This document shows, in pieces, positions 51,709-60,619 of a stretch of 64,000 nucleotides of DNA. The translations under genes and the position numbers were made by a program. Numbering within the stretch: position 1 is the stretch's first letter; each line of letters begins with the position of its first letter. The DNA comes from Brevibacillus formosus (GTDB lineage: Bacteria; Bacillota; Bacilli; Brevibacillales; Brevibacillaceae), in the NCBI RefSeq assembly GCF_003013405.1, contig NZ_PXZL01000031.1:1-64000 (forward strand), in the 5' to 3' direction. The notes beneath the pieces are model-generated. The model was given only the letters and a program-made list of their open reading frames with translations, was not told where the DNA came from and searched no databases.

Positions 51709-52236
51709 ATGAAATACAGATTCTCGATCAAACAAAAGCAATGGATGATTACGATTCATGTTCTGTCAGTTGTATGTTGGCTGGGAGGGGCCATTTGCAT
51801 GTTTGTCCTTGGCTCTTACATGCTCATGTCTGGTAATGGAGAGCAGCTATATTACACTCTCGACAATATGCATTTGATCGATGTGGTCTTGATTCGATAT
51901 ACGGCGTTGGTCGCTTTAGTATCAGGGATTGCCTTATCCATATGGACACAATGGGGGCTCTTCAAACATTACTGGATTGTCATCAAGCTCATTTTGACGG
52001 TCTTCTTGATTTTGTTTGGAATCAAGTTCATGGGCAACTGGTTATCCACTCTCATTCAAGGGGCAGATCAAATGAGAATTGTCGCCCTGACAGATGCAGG
52101 GTTTCTCACGACGAGCTATTCCTTGCTCGGGGGTGCCATTGCAAATATCGCGGCACTTGTCTTTATGACCGCCATTTCCTATCTCAAACCGTTCGGTAAA
52201 ATCAAAAAACGAGGGGAAAGGAATGAAAAGCAATAG
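51709..52236 (+). CDS. Four-TM membrane protein (DUF2269-like)
   Basis: A 175-residue protein started at the ATG after AGGGGAGGG. Four membrane segments alternate with short loops: ITIHVLSVVCWLGGAICMFVLG, IRYTALVALVSGIALSIWTQWG, YWIVIKLILTVFLILFGIKFM and the last near GGAIANIAALVFMTAISYL. The His and Trp in the first helix resemble DUF2269 proteins, which may bind heme or metal. The multicopper oxidase gene follows 5 bp later, so the two are surely co-transcribed and may form a complex. Confidence 0.75.
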   Translation: MKYRFSIKQKQWMITIHVLSVVCWLGGAICMFVLGSYMLMSGNGEQLYYTLDNMHLIDVVLIRYTALVALVSGIALSIWTQWGLFKHYWIVIKLILTVFLILFGIKFMGNWLSTLIQGADQMRIVALTDAGFLTTSYSLLGGAIANIAALVFMTAISYLKPFGKIKKRGERNEKQ

Positions 52237-52241
52237 ATGCG

Positions 52242-54335
52242 ATGCTTGAAACGATTACAGGTATCATCGTAACTCTCGTGATGACGGTGCTATGGGGATG
52301 GGCCAGCTTGATTGTGACGATGCTCCCCACTTCGAAAAACAATCAAAGACTGAAAAGCAGGAAAACCTTGCTCGTATGGGTGAGCTGTATTGCCTTTGTA
52401 GTCGATCTGATATGGTGCCTCTTGGTCGTGAGTCAGTTTGTACGGTATGGCTGGTTTTTCGTCGAAGGCATCATCAAAGTGATCGTCCCAGTCATGCTGA
52501 TCGGTCATCTCCCTGTTGCCATGTACGTTTTGCCTAAACTACGAGGCATCCAGCCAGCACAACAAGAAAGCATATCCGTAGACACGCTCGCCAAGGTCTC
52601 GCATCCTGCCATGGTCATCCCGTTCTATGCAGCAGCAATAACATCTGTCATGAATGTCTCCAGTCACATCTTCGCCCAACCGGTTATGCCCAGCATGTAT
52701 GAACTCGTCCAACTCCCTTTCCTGCTCTTGCTGATTTTGTTCATTCCGTTCCTTTTCCTAAAAAGAAAATATCAAGCTGTTCGCAGAGGCGAATTCGTCC
52801 AGCAAAAAAGAGGGAGAGAGCTGCTCAGATTTGGGCTGATGAGTGTGATAACCGCCAGTATTGTCATCACGGTCATGGTTGTACAAGTTCTCGCAGGAAC
52901 CCAGTCGTCCAAATTACCGGAAGCCTCCGATATGATGAATCATCATTGGATAGACGAAGGCGGCGGAGTCCCTACCATGCTCTCCCACCATCAAAACCAT
53001 GGGAACCAATCCAATATGGTGGAGGTGGCGGCACTCACAGGGGATATTTTTGCTCCGGCAGATAGCAAGTTTGAGCTGGTTGCACAGTGGAAGGAGGTAA
53101 CACTTGCATCCGGTGCTAAAATCGATGCCTGGACTTACAATGGAGAAATCGCTCCTGAGATACGCGTGAGGCAAGGAGATATTGTTGAAGTGAAGCTGAT
53201 GAATAAGGATATCGACAAAGGAGTTACGATTCATTGGCATGGCTACAATGTCCCAAACGCAATGGACGGTGTACCGGGCATGACCCAAAATGTCGTCAAA
53301 CCCGGGCAAAGCTTCACGTATAAATTCCAGGCCAAGCAAGCAGGTACGTATTGGTTCCACTCTCACCAGCAAGCCGCAGAGCAAGTAGTAAAAGGCCTTT
53401 TTGGCTCGCTCATTGTCGACCCTCGTAGTGAAACAGAGGCATATGAGCAAGAGTTTACGGTAATGAATCATAGATGGGATACAGATCAAGGAAAAAAGAC
53501 AGCTATTGGGTACGAGGATCAAGCACAATGGAAGCAAATTCAATCAGGGAAGAAAGTAAAGCTGAGAATCATCAATACGCATAATCAATCGCAAAAATAC
53601 CTGCTGCAAGGAACTGACTATCAAATCACGAGCATTGACGGTGTACCGATTCAAGACCCGGATCGACTATCGGACCGAACCGCATTCCGTTTGGGATCAG
53701 GTGGAAGATACGATGTCACCTTTACGATGCCTGACAGACCTGTTTTGTTTAAGATTGGCGACTATCAGGATGATAAAAAGCCGAGTATAATTTTTTATTC
53801 GGATGCTCCCCCTGCGAACCCGAGCTTTCAAGCAGAATCAGACATGTTCGATCCGTCACAATACGGGAAGCCAGCAAAAAATGAGATAACTCCCGCAGCT
53901 GAATTTGATCGTGAATTCAAGATGATACTTGGCAACAGGATGGGTTTTTACAACGGTCAAATTCATTTTCTTTGGACGATAAATGGAGAGGTCTACCCCC
54001 ATACCCCAACGTTCGTTGTCAAACAAGGAGAAAGGGTGAAAACCACCTTTGTGAATAAAAGTCTGGCCGAGCACCCCATGCATCTCCATGGGCACCATAT
54101 GACGGTGTTGAGGAAGAATGGCAAGCAAGTAATGACGCCATGGCTGACTGATACATTAAACGTGATGCCAGGAGAAACCTACGAGGTTGCTTTTGTCGCA
54201 GACAATCCAGGCATGTGGATGGACCACTGCCATAACCTGGACCATGCTGCTACAGGGATGGTTTTGCATTTGATGTACGACCACGTACGTCCTTCGTATG
54301 AAGTAGGGACGAAATCTGGAAACTTGCCAGATTGA
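52242..54335 (+). CDS. Membrane-anchored multicopper oxidase
   Basis: A 697-residue protein. Residues 1-230 form about six membrane helices, an unusual anchor. A His-rich linker (MMNHHWIDEGGG, MLSHHQNHGNQ) leads into a three-domain oxidase (about 270-697) with all copper motifs: HWHG, WFHSH, HPMHLHGHH and MDHCHNLDHAATGM (type 1 Cys with the axial Met). It oxidises a substrate, possibly Cu(I), Mn(II) or a phenol, while reducing oxygen to water outside the cell. The upstream small membrane protein is co-transcribed, and a two-component system is divergent. Confidence 0.9.
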   Translation: MLETITGIIVTLVMTVLWGWASLIVTMLPTSKNNQRLKSRKTLLVWVSCIAFVVDLIWCLLVVSQFVRYGWFFVEGIIKVIVPVMLIGHLPVAMYVLPKLRGIQPAQQESISVDTLAKVSHPAMVIPFYAAAITSVMNVSSHIFAQPVMPSMYELVQLPFLLLLILFIPFLFLKRKYQAVRRGEFVQQKRGRELLRFGLMSVITASIVITVMVVQVLAGTQSSKLPEASDMMNHHWIDEGGGVPTMLSHHQNHGNQSNMVEVAALTGDIFAPADSKFELVAQWKEVTLASGAKIDAWTYNGEIAPEIRVRQGDIVEVKLMNKDIDKGVTIHWHGYNVPNAMDGVPGMTQNVVKPGQSFTYKFQAKQAGTYWFHSHQQAAEQVVKGLFGSLIVDPRSETEAYEQEFTVMNHRWDTDQGKKTAIGYEDQAQWKQIQSGKKVKLRIINTHNQSQKYLLQGTDYQITSIDGVPIQDPDRLSDRTAFRLGSGGRYDVTFTMPDRPVLFKIGDYQDDKKPSIIFYSDAPPANPSFQAESDMFDPSQYGKPAKNEITPAAEFDREFKMILGNRMGFYNGQIHFLWTINGEVYPHTPTFVVKQGERVKTTFVNKSLAEHPMHLHGHHMTVLRKNGKQVMTPWLTDTLNVMPGETYEVAFVADNPGMWMDHCHNLDHAATGMVLHLMYDHVRPSYEVGTKSGNLPD

Positions 54336-54411
54336 CAATCGATGACTTGTGGCGCAGGAGTCCATCGACACTTTATTGACGCTGTAAGAGTGCGATTATT
54401 ATAATTCCAGT

Positions 54412-54594
54412 ATGATGATGCCAATGATAACCACAAAAATATTCATGCAGCTCATCGAAAAAGGATTATCGAATCGTGACATTGCCCAGCAGCTGTTCCT
54501 CGCACTCAGCACGGTGAAAGGGCATAACCGGAATATCTTTGACAAGCTGCAAGTTCAGCGGCGTACGGAAGCAGTCGCACGCGCTCGCCATTAA
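54412..54594 (+). pseudogene. C-terminal fragment of a LuxR-type regulator
   Basis: A 60-residue frame, [46 protein letters not shown], is the four-helix HTH of MalT/LuxR-type regulators. The rest of the protein is absent, and the preceding gene leaves no room for it. The ATG has no good ribosome site. It is most likely the remnant of a larger gene; a stand-alone small HTH protein (GerE-like) is possible but unlikely. Confidence 0.65.
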
Positions 54595-54656
54595 GTATCT
54601 GTATACCAATACCGTGCTCCCGCTATACTCATGGCAAGCACGATAGGAGGATGTCA

Positions 54657-55586
54657 ATGAGAGCCGTGGTATGCACAAAATACGGATCGCCCGATGTTTT
54701 GGAGCTAAGAGAAGTAGAGAAGCCTATCCCTAAGGAGAATGAAATCCTGATAAAAGTGCATGCAACAACGGTTACATCAGGAGACTGTAGAATACGCGCC
54801 TTCAAAAGTCCGTTCTTGCTCTGGATTCCCATGCGCCTCGTGCTCGGTTTCACAAAACCGAGAAATCCGATTCTCGGTGTGGAGCTATCTGGGGAAGTCG
54901 AAGCGATCGGAAAACATGTAAAACGATTTAAAACAGGCGACCAAGTCTATGCATTAAGCGGGATGCGATGCGGTGCGCATGCGGAGTACATCTGTCTGCA
55001 TGAAAACGCAATCGTGGGGTTAAAACCGACAAATGCTACACACGAAGAAGCCGCCGCGATTCCTTTTGGGGGAACGACCGCCTTGCATTTTTTTCGAAAA
55101 GGGAAGCTGCAAAAGGGACAGAAAGTGCTAATCTACGGGGCTTCTGGATCGGTCGGGACCTCCGCGGTGCAGCTTGCCAAGTATTTTGGCGCTGAGGTGA
55201 CCGCGGTATGCAGCTCTGCCAATTTTGATTTGGTGAAATCGTTGGGAGCCGATACCGTCATCGATTACACGAAAGAAGATTTTACGAAAAAAGAAGAGCG
55301 GTATGACGTTGTATTTGATGCCGTTGGGAAAGCAACAAAGTCCCATTGCGTAAAAGCACTGGCGCCCAACGGGATATTCCTGACAGTGGATGGGCAAGGG
55401 ATCGCAAAGGTGCGGATGGAGGATTTGGATTTCCTCAAAGAGTTGATGGAGGAAGGACAGATAAAAGCGGTTATTGATAGACGTTATTCGCTGGAACAAG
55501 TACCGGAGGCACATAGGTATGTAGAGACGGGGCGGAAGAAGGGGAATGTCGTGATTAGGGTAGAAGAGGTTAAAAAGGAAAATTGA
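54657..55586 (+). CDS. Quinone-oxidoreductase-like MDR protein
   Basis: A 309-residue medium-chain dehydrogenase/reductase without the structural zinc lobe, of the quinone oxidoreductase/crystallin branch. The ATG at 54657 has AGGAGG 6 nt upstream. Landmarks are the N-terminal [38 protein letters not shown], the Rossmann motif [16 protein letters not shown] and [10 protein letters not shown]. It probably uses NADPH to reduce quinones or enones. A terminator follows. Confidence 0.88.
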   Translation: MRAVVCTKYGSPDVLELREVEKPIPKENEILIKVHATTVTSGDCRIRAFKSPFLLWIPMRLVLGFTKPRNPILGVELSGEVEAIGKHVKRFKTGDQVYALSGMRCGAHAEYICLHENAIVGLKPTNATHEEAAAIPFGGTTALHFFRKGKLQKGQKVLIYGASGSVGTSAVQLAKYFGAEVTAVCSSANFDLVKSLGADTVIDYTKEDFTKKEERYDVVFDAVGKATKSHCVKALAPNGIFLTVDGQGIAKVRMEDLDFLKELMEEGQIKAVIDRRYSLEQVPEAHRYVETGRKKGNVVIRVEEVKKEN

Positions 55587-55621
55587 AAAAGAGGAAATAA
55601 CTGTATTATGATAGTTTTAGG

Positions 55622-55647
55622 GAAGGCGTTCCTCGCCTTCTTTTTTT
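55622..55647 (+). terminator. Rho-independent terminator
   Basis: GAAGGCG-TTCCT-CGCCTTC followed by seven T; it isolates the helicase gene from the upstream reductase. Confidence 0.9.
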
Positions 55648-55682
55648 ATTGTCTACTACTTGCGAAGGATTAGGAGAATGAT

Positions 55683-58610
55683 ATGGGGGCAATAGGTAAA
55701 GAAATCACACGGTATTTCAGGAGCGTAGTCGCGGCGAATACTCATACTGGAATTGATTTTAAGGTGGACCCATTTTATATTTTGAATCCAATTGAGCTTA
55801 TCAACGGACAGTTGGAAGCCGACGTCTGTAATAAAATCTTCTCGGAAGGAAACAAGGGTTTCGCAAATGAAGAAAACAGGTCTCAAAAGGACACTATCAA
55901 TGTCCTGATTTGTGCCAAAACAGTGAAAACTGTCTTTGAGGCTTATGTCAAGATTCAAGAAGAAATAGAAGAATTGACTGGCCTATTTTTTATTCCAGCG
56001 ATTCTTCATAGAGATGGAAAGCTAAGGTATGATAGCAGCGATAAGAAACTGCCATGGTTTCCAAGAGAGTACCTTCAGCCCATGGTGGAGCCAAAGCTGT
56101 CTGTTGGCTATGCGGATGAGGTTGACCAATTTATTAGTAACCATGTAGATCGAATAGAACAACTCAAGACTTGGTCTGATTACGTTGAATTTTTCAAAGC
56201 GTTTTATGAGTCTATTACCGGAGCTAAATTCGAACAAAACGAAATTCCAAATCGAGGAGGCGATGATTTACCGATCGAGTTGGAGAGTAACGTGTATCTT
56301 TTTGTTGATAACACTGTAAATTCTACCTATCATGTCATGAATTTGTACAATCATTTGTTGGAAAATGATCTACCTAAGGGTCTATATGAACGTTTCATTT
56401 CAACCAAGCCTGCTAAACTTGATTCACTAATCGAGAATAGTCTGTCGAATATGAAGCTGCACGCTGGTCAAATGGGGGGAGAATTTCCTTTATCCCCTTC
56501 GCAAAGAGAGGCAGTCAATCATTTTAATCACATGAGAGACGGCGATATTCTGGCAGTCAATGGGCCACCGGGTACGGGGAAAACGACCCTCTTGCAATCT
56601 ATTGTTGCCGATATGTATGTCAAAAGGGCAATAAAAAAAGAAAAAGCGCCGCTTATTGTAGCGACATCGACGAACAATCAAGCAGTTACGAATATAATCG
56701 CTTCATTTGGAAAAATAAATAAGGTTGGGCTTTCTAATCTAGAGGAACGTTGGATTGAAGGGGTAACTAGTTTTGCTACATATTTTCCATCGGGACAAAA
56801 AGAAAAGGAAGCACGAAATAATGGTTATCAATTCACGAATTCTAGAGGAGAGCATTTTGTTGCCAATGTTGAAGCGAGAGAAAATCTCGAAAAATCAAAG
56901 AGCAAACTGCTACAAAATTGCAATAAATATTTTGAAACTGAATATGTACAAGTAGCTGACTGCCAAACAAAGCTACACGAAGAATTATTGTTTTTTGAAG
57001 AGAGAAAACAAGCCTTACTGGTATTGTGTGACACGTTAAATCAATTTGAATGCAATGGAGAGAGAATAGATAGTTACCTCAATTTGTTGGAGGAAGGGAT
57101 CGAGCAGATTCAAAAGTCGATTCGAGACATTCCCAAGAGAGTTAAGGAGTGGGAAGGGTGTTACAAAAGGATTCCATTTTTCTTTAGATGGTTCTCGAAG
57201 CGTGTACAAACAGAGTTCACGCTATTCATGAACGAAGAAGAGTGGACTTTCTTGCAAGGCACTATGAAGCTAATCGAAATCAAAGAAATTTACAGCGTGC
57301 GCCTTGCTGAATGTAATCAAAAGCTTGCTGATCTCCAAAAGAAACGAGATGCTGTAAAGAAGTGGATCGAGCGGTATGATAACGAATTAAAGCTATTAAA
57401 TCAACATGGAATCGAATTGCATGATGATGAAGCAAGCAAATACGATGTTTCAATTGACAAGATGAACGAGCTGATAGATAAAAAGATTCGATACGTAGAG
57501 TTTTGGCTAGCCGTTCATTATTTTGAATGTCGGTGGGCAAGCGGGGAAGATGCATTAACCGAGAAGCAAGTTGGGAAATCTTTTAAAAATGTTTTGGAGA
57601 AGTTCTATAACCGTCTTGCGATGATTACTCCCTGTCTGGTAATGACTTTTTTCATGCTTCCGAAACAATTCTTAGCATATGGCGACCAAACTAATTTTTT
57701 TCTTTATAACTACATCGATTTGCTAATTGTGGATGAGGCGGGGCAAGTATCCCCAGAAATCGGTGCAGGTGCATTTGCACTGGCAAAAAAAGCGATCGTT
57801 GTTGGGGACGTCTATCAAATTGAGCCAGTGTGGAGCATAAACCGGGCATTGGATAAAGCACTTGCCCTTTCCAGTGGAGCGATTAAAGAATTGGGCAGAT
57901 ATGAACAACTAGAATTATGTGGATTAAATGGATATGGCTCAAGTGTGATGAGAGTGGCCGCAAAAAGCTGCCGTTATCAAAAATATGAAGAGAGGGGATT
58001 GTTTCTATCTGAGCATCGTCGCTGTTATAACGAAATAATTGATTATTGTAACAAGCTGGTTTACAAAGGGAATTTGGAGCCGAAACGAGGAAAAGGGACG
58101 GAACATGCAGGGCGAGCCTTAAAACAGTGGCCTCAAATGGGATTTCGACAGATTAACTCTGAAAACTCTAGCAAGCAAGGAACGAGTCGATACAATCGAC
58201 AGGAGGCAGCCAAGATAGCTGAATGGTTGAACGAGCATTTTGCACTCATTCAGGCTGCATATCCAAAGGAAGCAGAGCACAATTTGATTGGAATCATTAC
58301 TCCGTTTAAGGCACAGGTTCGATGCATCCAAACAGAAATTGGAAAGCAAGCTCCTCATTTACGTTCGAAGATAAGTGTCGGTACCGTTCATACTTTCCAA
58401 GGTGCCGAACGAAATGTCATTCTCATGTCCACCGTATATGGAAGGAATGAAGGTTGCTTTTTTATTGATGCAAACAAGAGTTTGATGAATGTTGCTGTTT
58501 CTAGGGCTAAAGATCACTTTTTTGTATTTGGCGATAATCAGTGTTTGAAAGACGAGCCAAGTAGTGCAAGTGGGTTGCTTATGGCAAGTCTAGTGGGGAA
58601 TTCCATATAG
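55683..58610 (+). CDS. UPF1-like SF1 helicase of unknown function
   Basis: A 975-residue, AT-richer gene standing alone between two terminators. Walker A is GPPGTGKTT (294-302) and motif II is LLIVDEAGQ (Asp684, Glu685), with motif III near VVGDVYQIEP, motif IV/V near TPFKAQVRC and VGTVHTFQGAERNV, and motif VI NVAVSRAKDHFFVFGD. This is the DNA2/NAM7 (UPF1-like) family. Between Walker A and motif II lies a 380-residue insert rich in Glu/Lys coiled-coil. The N-terminal 290 residues are not assigned. Stand-alone helicases of this type can be defence or repair proteins; no partner gene is evident. Confidence 0.85.
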   Translation: MGAIGKEITRYFRSVVAANTHTGIDFKVDPFYILNPIELINGQLEADVCNKIFSEGNKGFANEENRSQKDTINVLICAKTVKTVFEAYVKIQEEIEELTGLFFIPAILHRDGKLRYDSSDKKLPWFPREYLQPMVEPKLSVGYADEVDQFISNHVDRIEQLKTWSDYVEFFKAFYESITGAKFEQNEIPNRGGDDLPIELESNVYLFVDNTVNSTYHVMNLYNHLLENDLPKGLYERFISTKPAKLDSLIENSLSNMKLHAGQMGGEFPLSPSQREAVNHFNHMRDGDILAVNGPPGTGKTTLLQSIVADMYVKRAIKKEKAPLIVATSTNNQAVTNIIASFGKINKVGLSNLEERWIEGVTSFATYFPSGQKEKEARNNGYQFTNSRGEHFVANVEARENLEKSKSKLLQNCNKYFETEYVQVADCQTKLHEELLFFEERKQALLVLCDTLNQFECNGERIDSYLNLLEEGIEQIQKSIRDIPKRVKEWEGCYKRIPFFFRWFSKRVQTEFTLFMNEEEWTFLQGTMKLIEIKEIYSVRLAECNQKLADLQKKRDAVKKWIERYDNELKLLNQHGIELHDDEASKYDVSIDKMNELIDKKIRYVEFWLAVHYFECRWASGEDALTEKQVGKSFKNVLEKFYNRLAMITPCLVMTFFMLPKQFLAYGDQTNFFLYNYIDLLIVDEAGQVSPEIGAGAFALAKKAIVVGDVYQIEPVWSINRALDKALALSSGAIKELGRYEQLELCGLNGYGSSVMRVAAKSCRYQKYEERGLFLSEHRRCYNEIIDYCNKLVYKGNLEPKRGKGTEHAGRALKQWPQMGFRQINSENSSKQGTSRYNRQEAAKIAEWLNEHFALIQAAYPKEAEHNLIGIITPFKAQVRCIQTEIGKQAPHLRSKISVGTVHTFQGAERNVILMSTVYGRNEGCFFIDANKSLMNVAVSRAKDHFFVFGDNQCLKDEPSSASGLLMASLVGNSI

Positions 58611-58626
58611 AAGTTCAAGAAGCAAG

Positions 58627-58671
58627 AAAAAGTCGCTTAGGTATTATCTTTCAATACCTGAGCGACTTTTT
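58627..58671. terminator. Strong bidirectional terminator
   Basis: AAAAAGTCGCTTAGGTATT pairs with AATACCTGAGCGACTTTTT (one mismatch or wobble). It separates the helicase gene from the convergent DegV gene. Confidence 0.9.
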
Positions 58672-58682
58672 ATGTTCAAGCC

Positions 58683-59528
58683 CTATTCATTTCTCCACGC
58701 AAGTGCCAATGTCCCCATCCCAGCATGCGCCCCAATCGTGGAGCTGATCGGCCCAACCAACACCTCGACATCGGAGTATTTGCTCTGAATTTTCTCTTTC
58801 AGTTCCAACGCTTTTTCCAAGACGTTGCCATGCAAAATCTGCACGTGCTTCACGGAGTAATTCTGTTTGGCGTTCTCCAGCTGTTCCAGCATGCGCTTGA
58901 CCGCTTTCCCTTCGGTGCGAACCTTTTCATATACTTCAAACAGCCCGTCTTTAATTTGGAAAATCGGCTTGATCTGAAGCAGATTGCCGATGAAATATTG
59001 CAAACCGGTCATTCGGCCGCCCTTGTAAAACTGGTCGAGACTGCCGACCAGGATGTAGTTCTCGAAATTTTTGTACTCTTCTCGCAAGGAAGCCGCGATC
59101 TCTCGATAGCCTTTTCCTTCTTTGGCTTGCTCGATTCCGTTTAAGATAATCGAGGTAATCGGGTACGACATCAGCTTGGAATCTACCGACTCGACAGGGA
59201 AGTCTACCATCTTGGCTGCTGTTGCGCTTGTATTGTAGGTCCCACTCAGATTAGAGGAGAGGTGGACAGCAATCGCGCATTCATACTCTTCCTTTAATCG
59301 TTCGTAGAGCGTCACAAATTTTCCTAAGCAAGGCTGCGACGTTTTGGGAGCATAATTGGCCTGCACAATTTTTTGATAAAGATGTTCAGGCTCTAAATCA
59401 ATGCCGTCTTCATAAGTGCCATCTTCAAAGATAATCTCCAGTGGAACGACGTAGATGTCATGCTCTTCCATGATGTGATCAGGTATGAGTGCGGTACTGT
59501 CTGTAACCCAGGCAATTTTTTTCTTCAA
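58683..59528 (-). CDS. DegV-family fatty-acid-binding protein
   Basis: A 281-residue DegV/FakB-type protein: TDSTALIPDH at the N-terminus, LSSNLSGTYNTSATAAK around the lipid-carboxylate pocket, and GGRMTGLQYFIGNLLQIKPIFQIKDG as the second signature. FakB proteins hand fatty acids to the kinase FakA for phospholipid synthesis. No kinase gene is adjacent. Single-gene unit, ending at the strong terminator. Confidence 0.92.
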   Translation of the reverse strand: MKKKIAWVTDSTALIPDHIMEEHDIYVVPLEIIFEDGTYEDGIDLEPEHLYQKIVQANYAPKTSQPCLGKFVTLYERLKEEYECAIAVHLSSNLSGTYNTSATAAKMVDFPVESVDSKLMSYPITSIILNGIEQAKEGKGYREIAASLREEYKNFENYILVGSLDQFYKGGRMTGLQYFIGNLLQIKPIFQIKDGLFEVYEKVRTEGKAVKRMLEQLENAKQNYSVKHVQILHGNVLEKALELKEKIQSKYSDVEVLVGPISSTIGAHAGMGTLALAWRNE

Positions 59529-59699
59529 GGAAACATGTCCTCCCCCAATTTAGTAGAAACCTTGCTATCTCTGTACTAGCGAAAGCTTTGGGTCATAGTG
59601 GTCCGATCCTGACGGTCTATAAGCAAACTCGCATATACTATCATAATACGGAAACTGTCGTTTTTTGTCGTAAATAGAAGAAGTTTTATTGAACAAATG

Positions 59700-59740
59700 A
59701 AAAATCCCATGTTTCTTCGAGAGGAAGAGACATGGGATTT
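59700..59740 (-). terminator. Terminator of the amidohydrolase operon
   Basis: AAATCCCATGT pairs with ACATGGGATTT around an inner TTCTTC/GGAAGA helix; on the minus strand a T-rich tail follows. It lies just after the amidohydrolase stop. Confidence 0.8.
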
Positions 59741-59747
59741 GTATCGT

Positions 59748-60605
59748 CTACTCAACCAACGGCTTGATTTTGGGAAACACCTTCAATGCTGTCTTGTAAA
59801 ACACATCCTCGTGATACTCCACGGGGATCAGGTCCTGGACAAACTGGATATACGGCTTCACTGGTGCCAACGGCCAATCTGTTCCGAACAAAAACTTGTC
59901 GTAATGATCACAATAGGTGATCGCGTGGCGCAGATGGGAGAAGAAGAGAGGGGATTCGGCAAGTCGCTTGCAATTGGCTGCGTCACCGACCATTAAGCCG
60001 GAGAGATCTGCAAACATATTGCGGTTTTTATAAACAACTTCTGCCCCATCGAGTACCCACGGGTCGCCAAAATGGGCCATCATGAAATTGACGTCTCGAT
60101 GCTTCACCGCCACCTCGTCCAGTGTGAGAGGGTGGGAGTATTTTAAGAGTCCGCGCTCCGAGTACGTATCGCCGGTGTGGAAGACGACAGGCATCTGGTA
60201 TTTGGCTGCGAGCGCATAGACGGGATCGTAGACGCAATCATAGGCGTAGAAGGGATAATAGCCTAGATAGATTTTCAACCCGACCACATTGGGCTTTTGC
60301 AGGTTAGCTTCCAAGCGTGCCACTGCTGCTTCATCCAGTTTAAACGGGTTGATTCCTAGACAATAGACGAACTGCGGCGGCAGCTCGTCTGTCAGGTCTA
60401 GTCCCATAGGAGTGACAGCTTCCACATCGGGAAAGCCGTCTGGCTGAGTCTCTGTCAAGCCCATGCCGATCCCGAGGACTACGCCATTTTCGGCATATTC
60501 TTGCAAGAGACCAGCGGCGGAGTAATCGACAAACGACTTTTCTGCCGCCGTCCGCTTGAATTCCTCGATATGGGATAAATGCATGTGCGCATCAATGATT
60601 TTCAT
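59748..60605 (-). CDS. TIM-barrel amidohydrolase-like protein
   Basis: A 285-residue metal-dependent hydrolase of the amidohydrolase_2/TatD-like superfamily. Metal ligands are suggested by DAHMHLSH (first strand), VVFHTGDTYSERG, MAHFGDPW and the final LFGTDWPLAP Asp. The substrate is unknown. It is co-transcribed with the 1032-residue GNAT protein: the start is 14 bp after that stop. A joint role in processing a sugar, lactone or peptide compound is possible. Confidence 0.85.
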   Translation of the reverse strand: MKIIDAHMHLSHIEEFKRTAAEKSFVDYSAAGLLQEYAENGVVLGIGMGLTETQPDGFPDVEAVTPMGLDLTDELPPQFVYCLGINPFKLDEAAVARLEANLQKPNVVGLKIYLGYYPFYAYDCVYDPVYALAAKYQMPVVFHTGDTYSERGLLKYSHPLTLDEVAVKHRDVNFMMAHFGDPWVLDGAEVVYKNRNMFADLSGLMVGDAANCKRLAESPLFFSHLRHAITYCDHYDKFLFGTDWPLAPVKPYIQFVQDLIPVEYHEDVFYKTALKVFPKIKPLVE

Positions 60606-60619
60606 TGTGAAGCCCTCCC

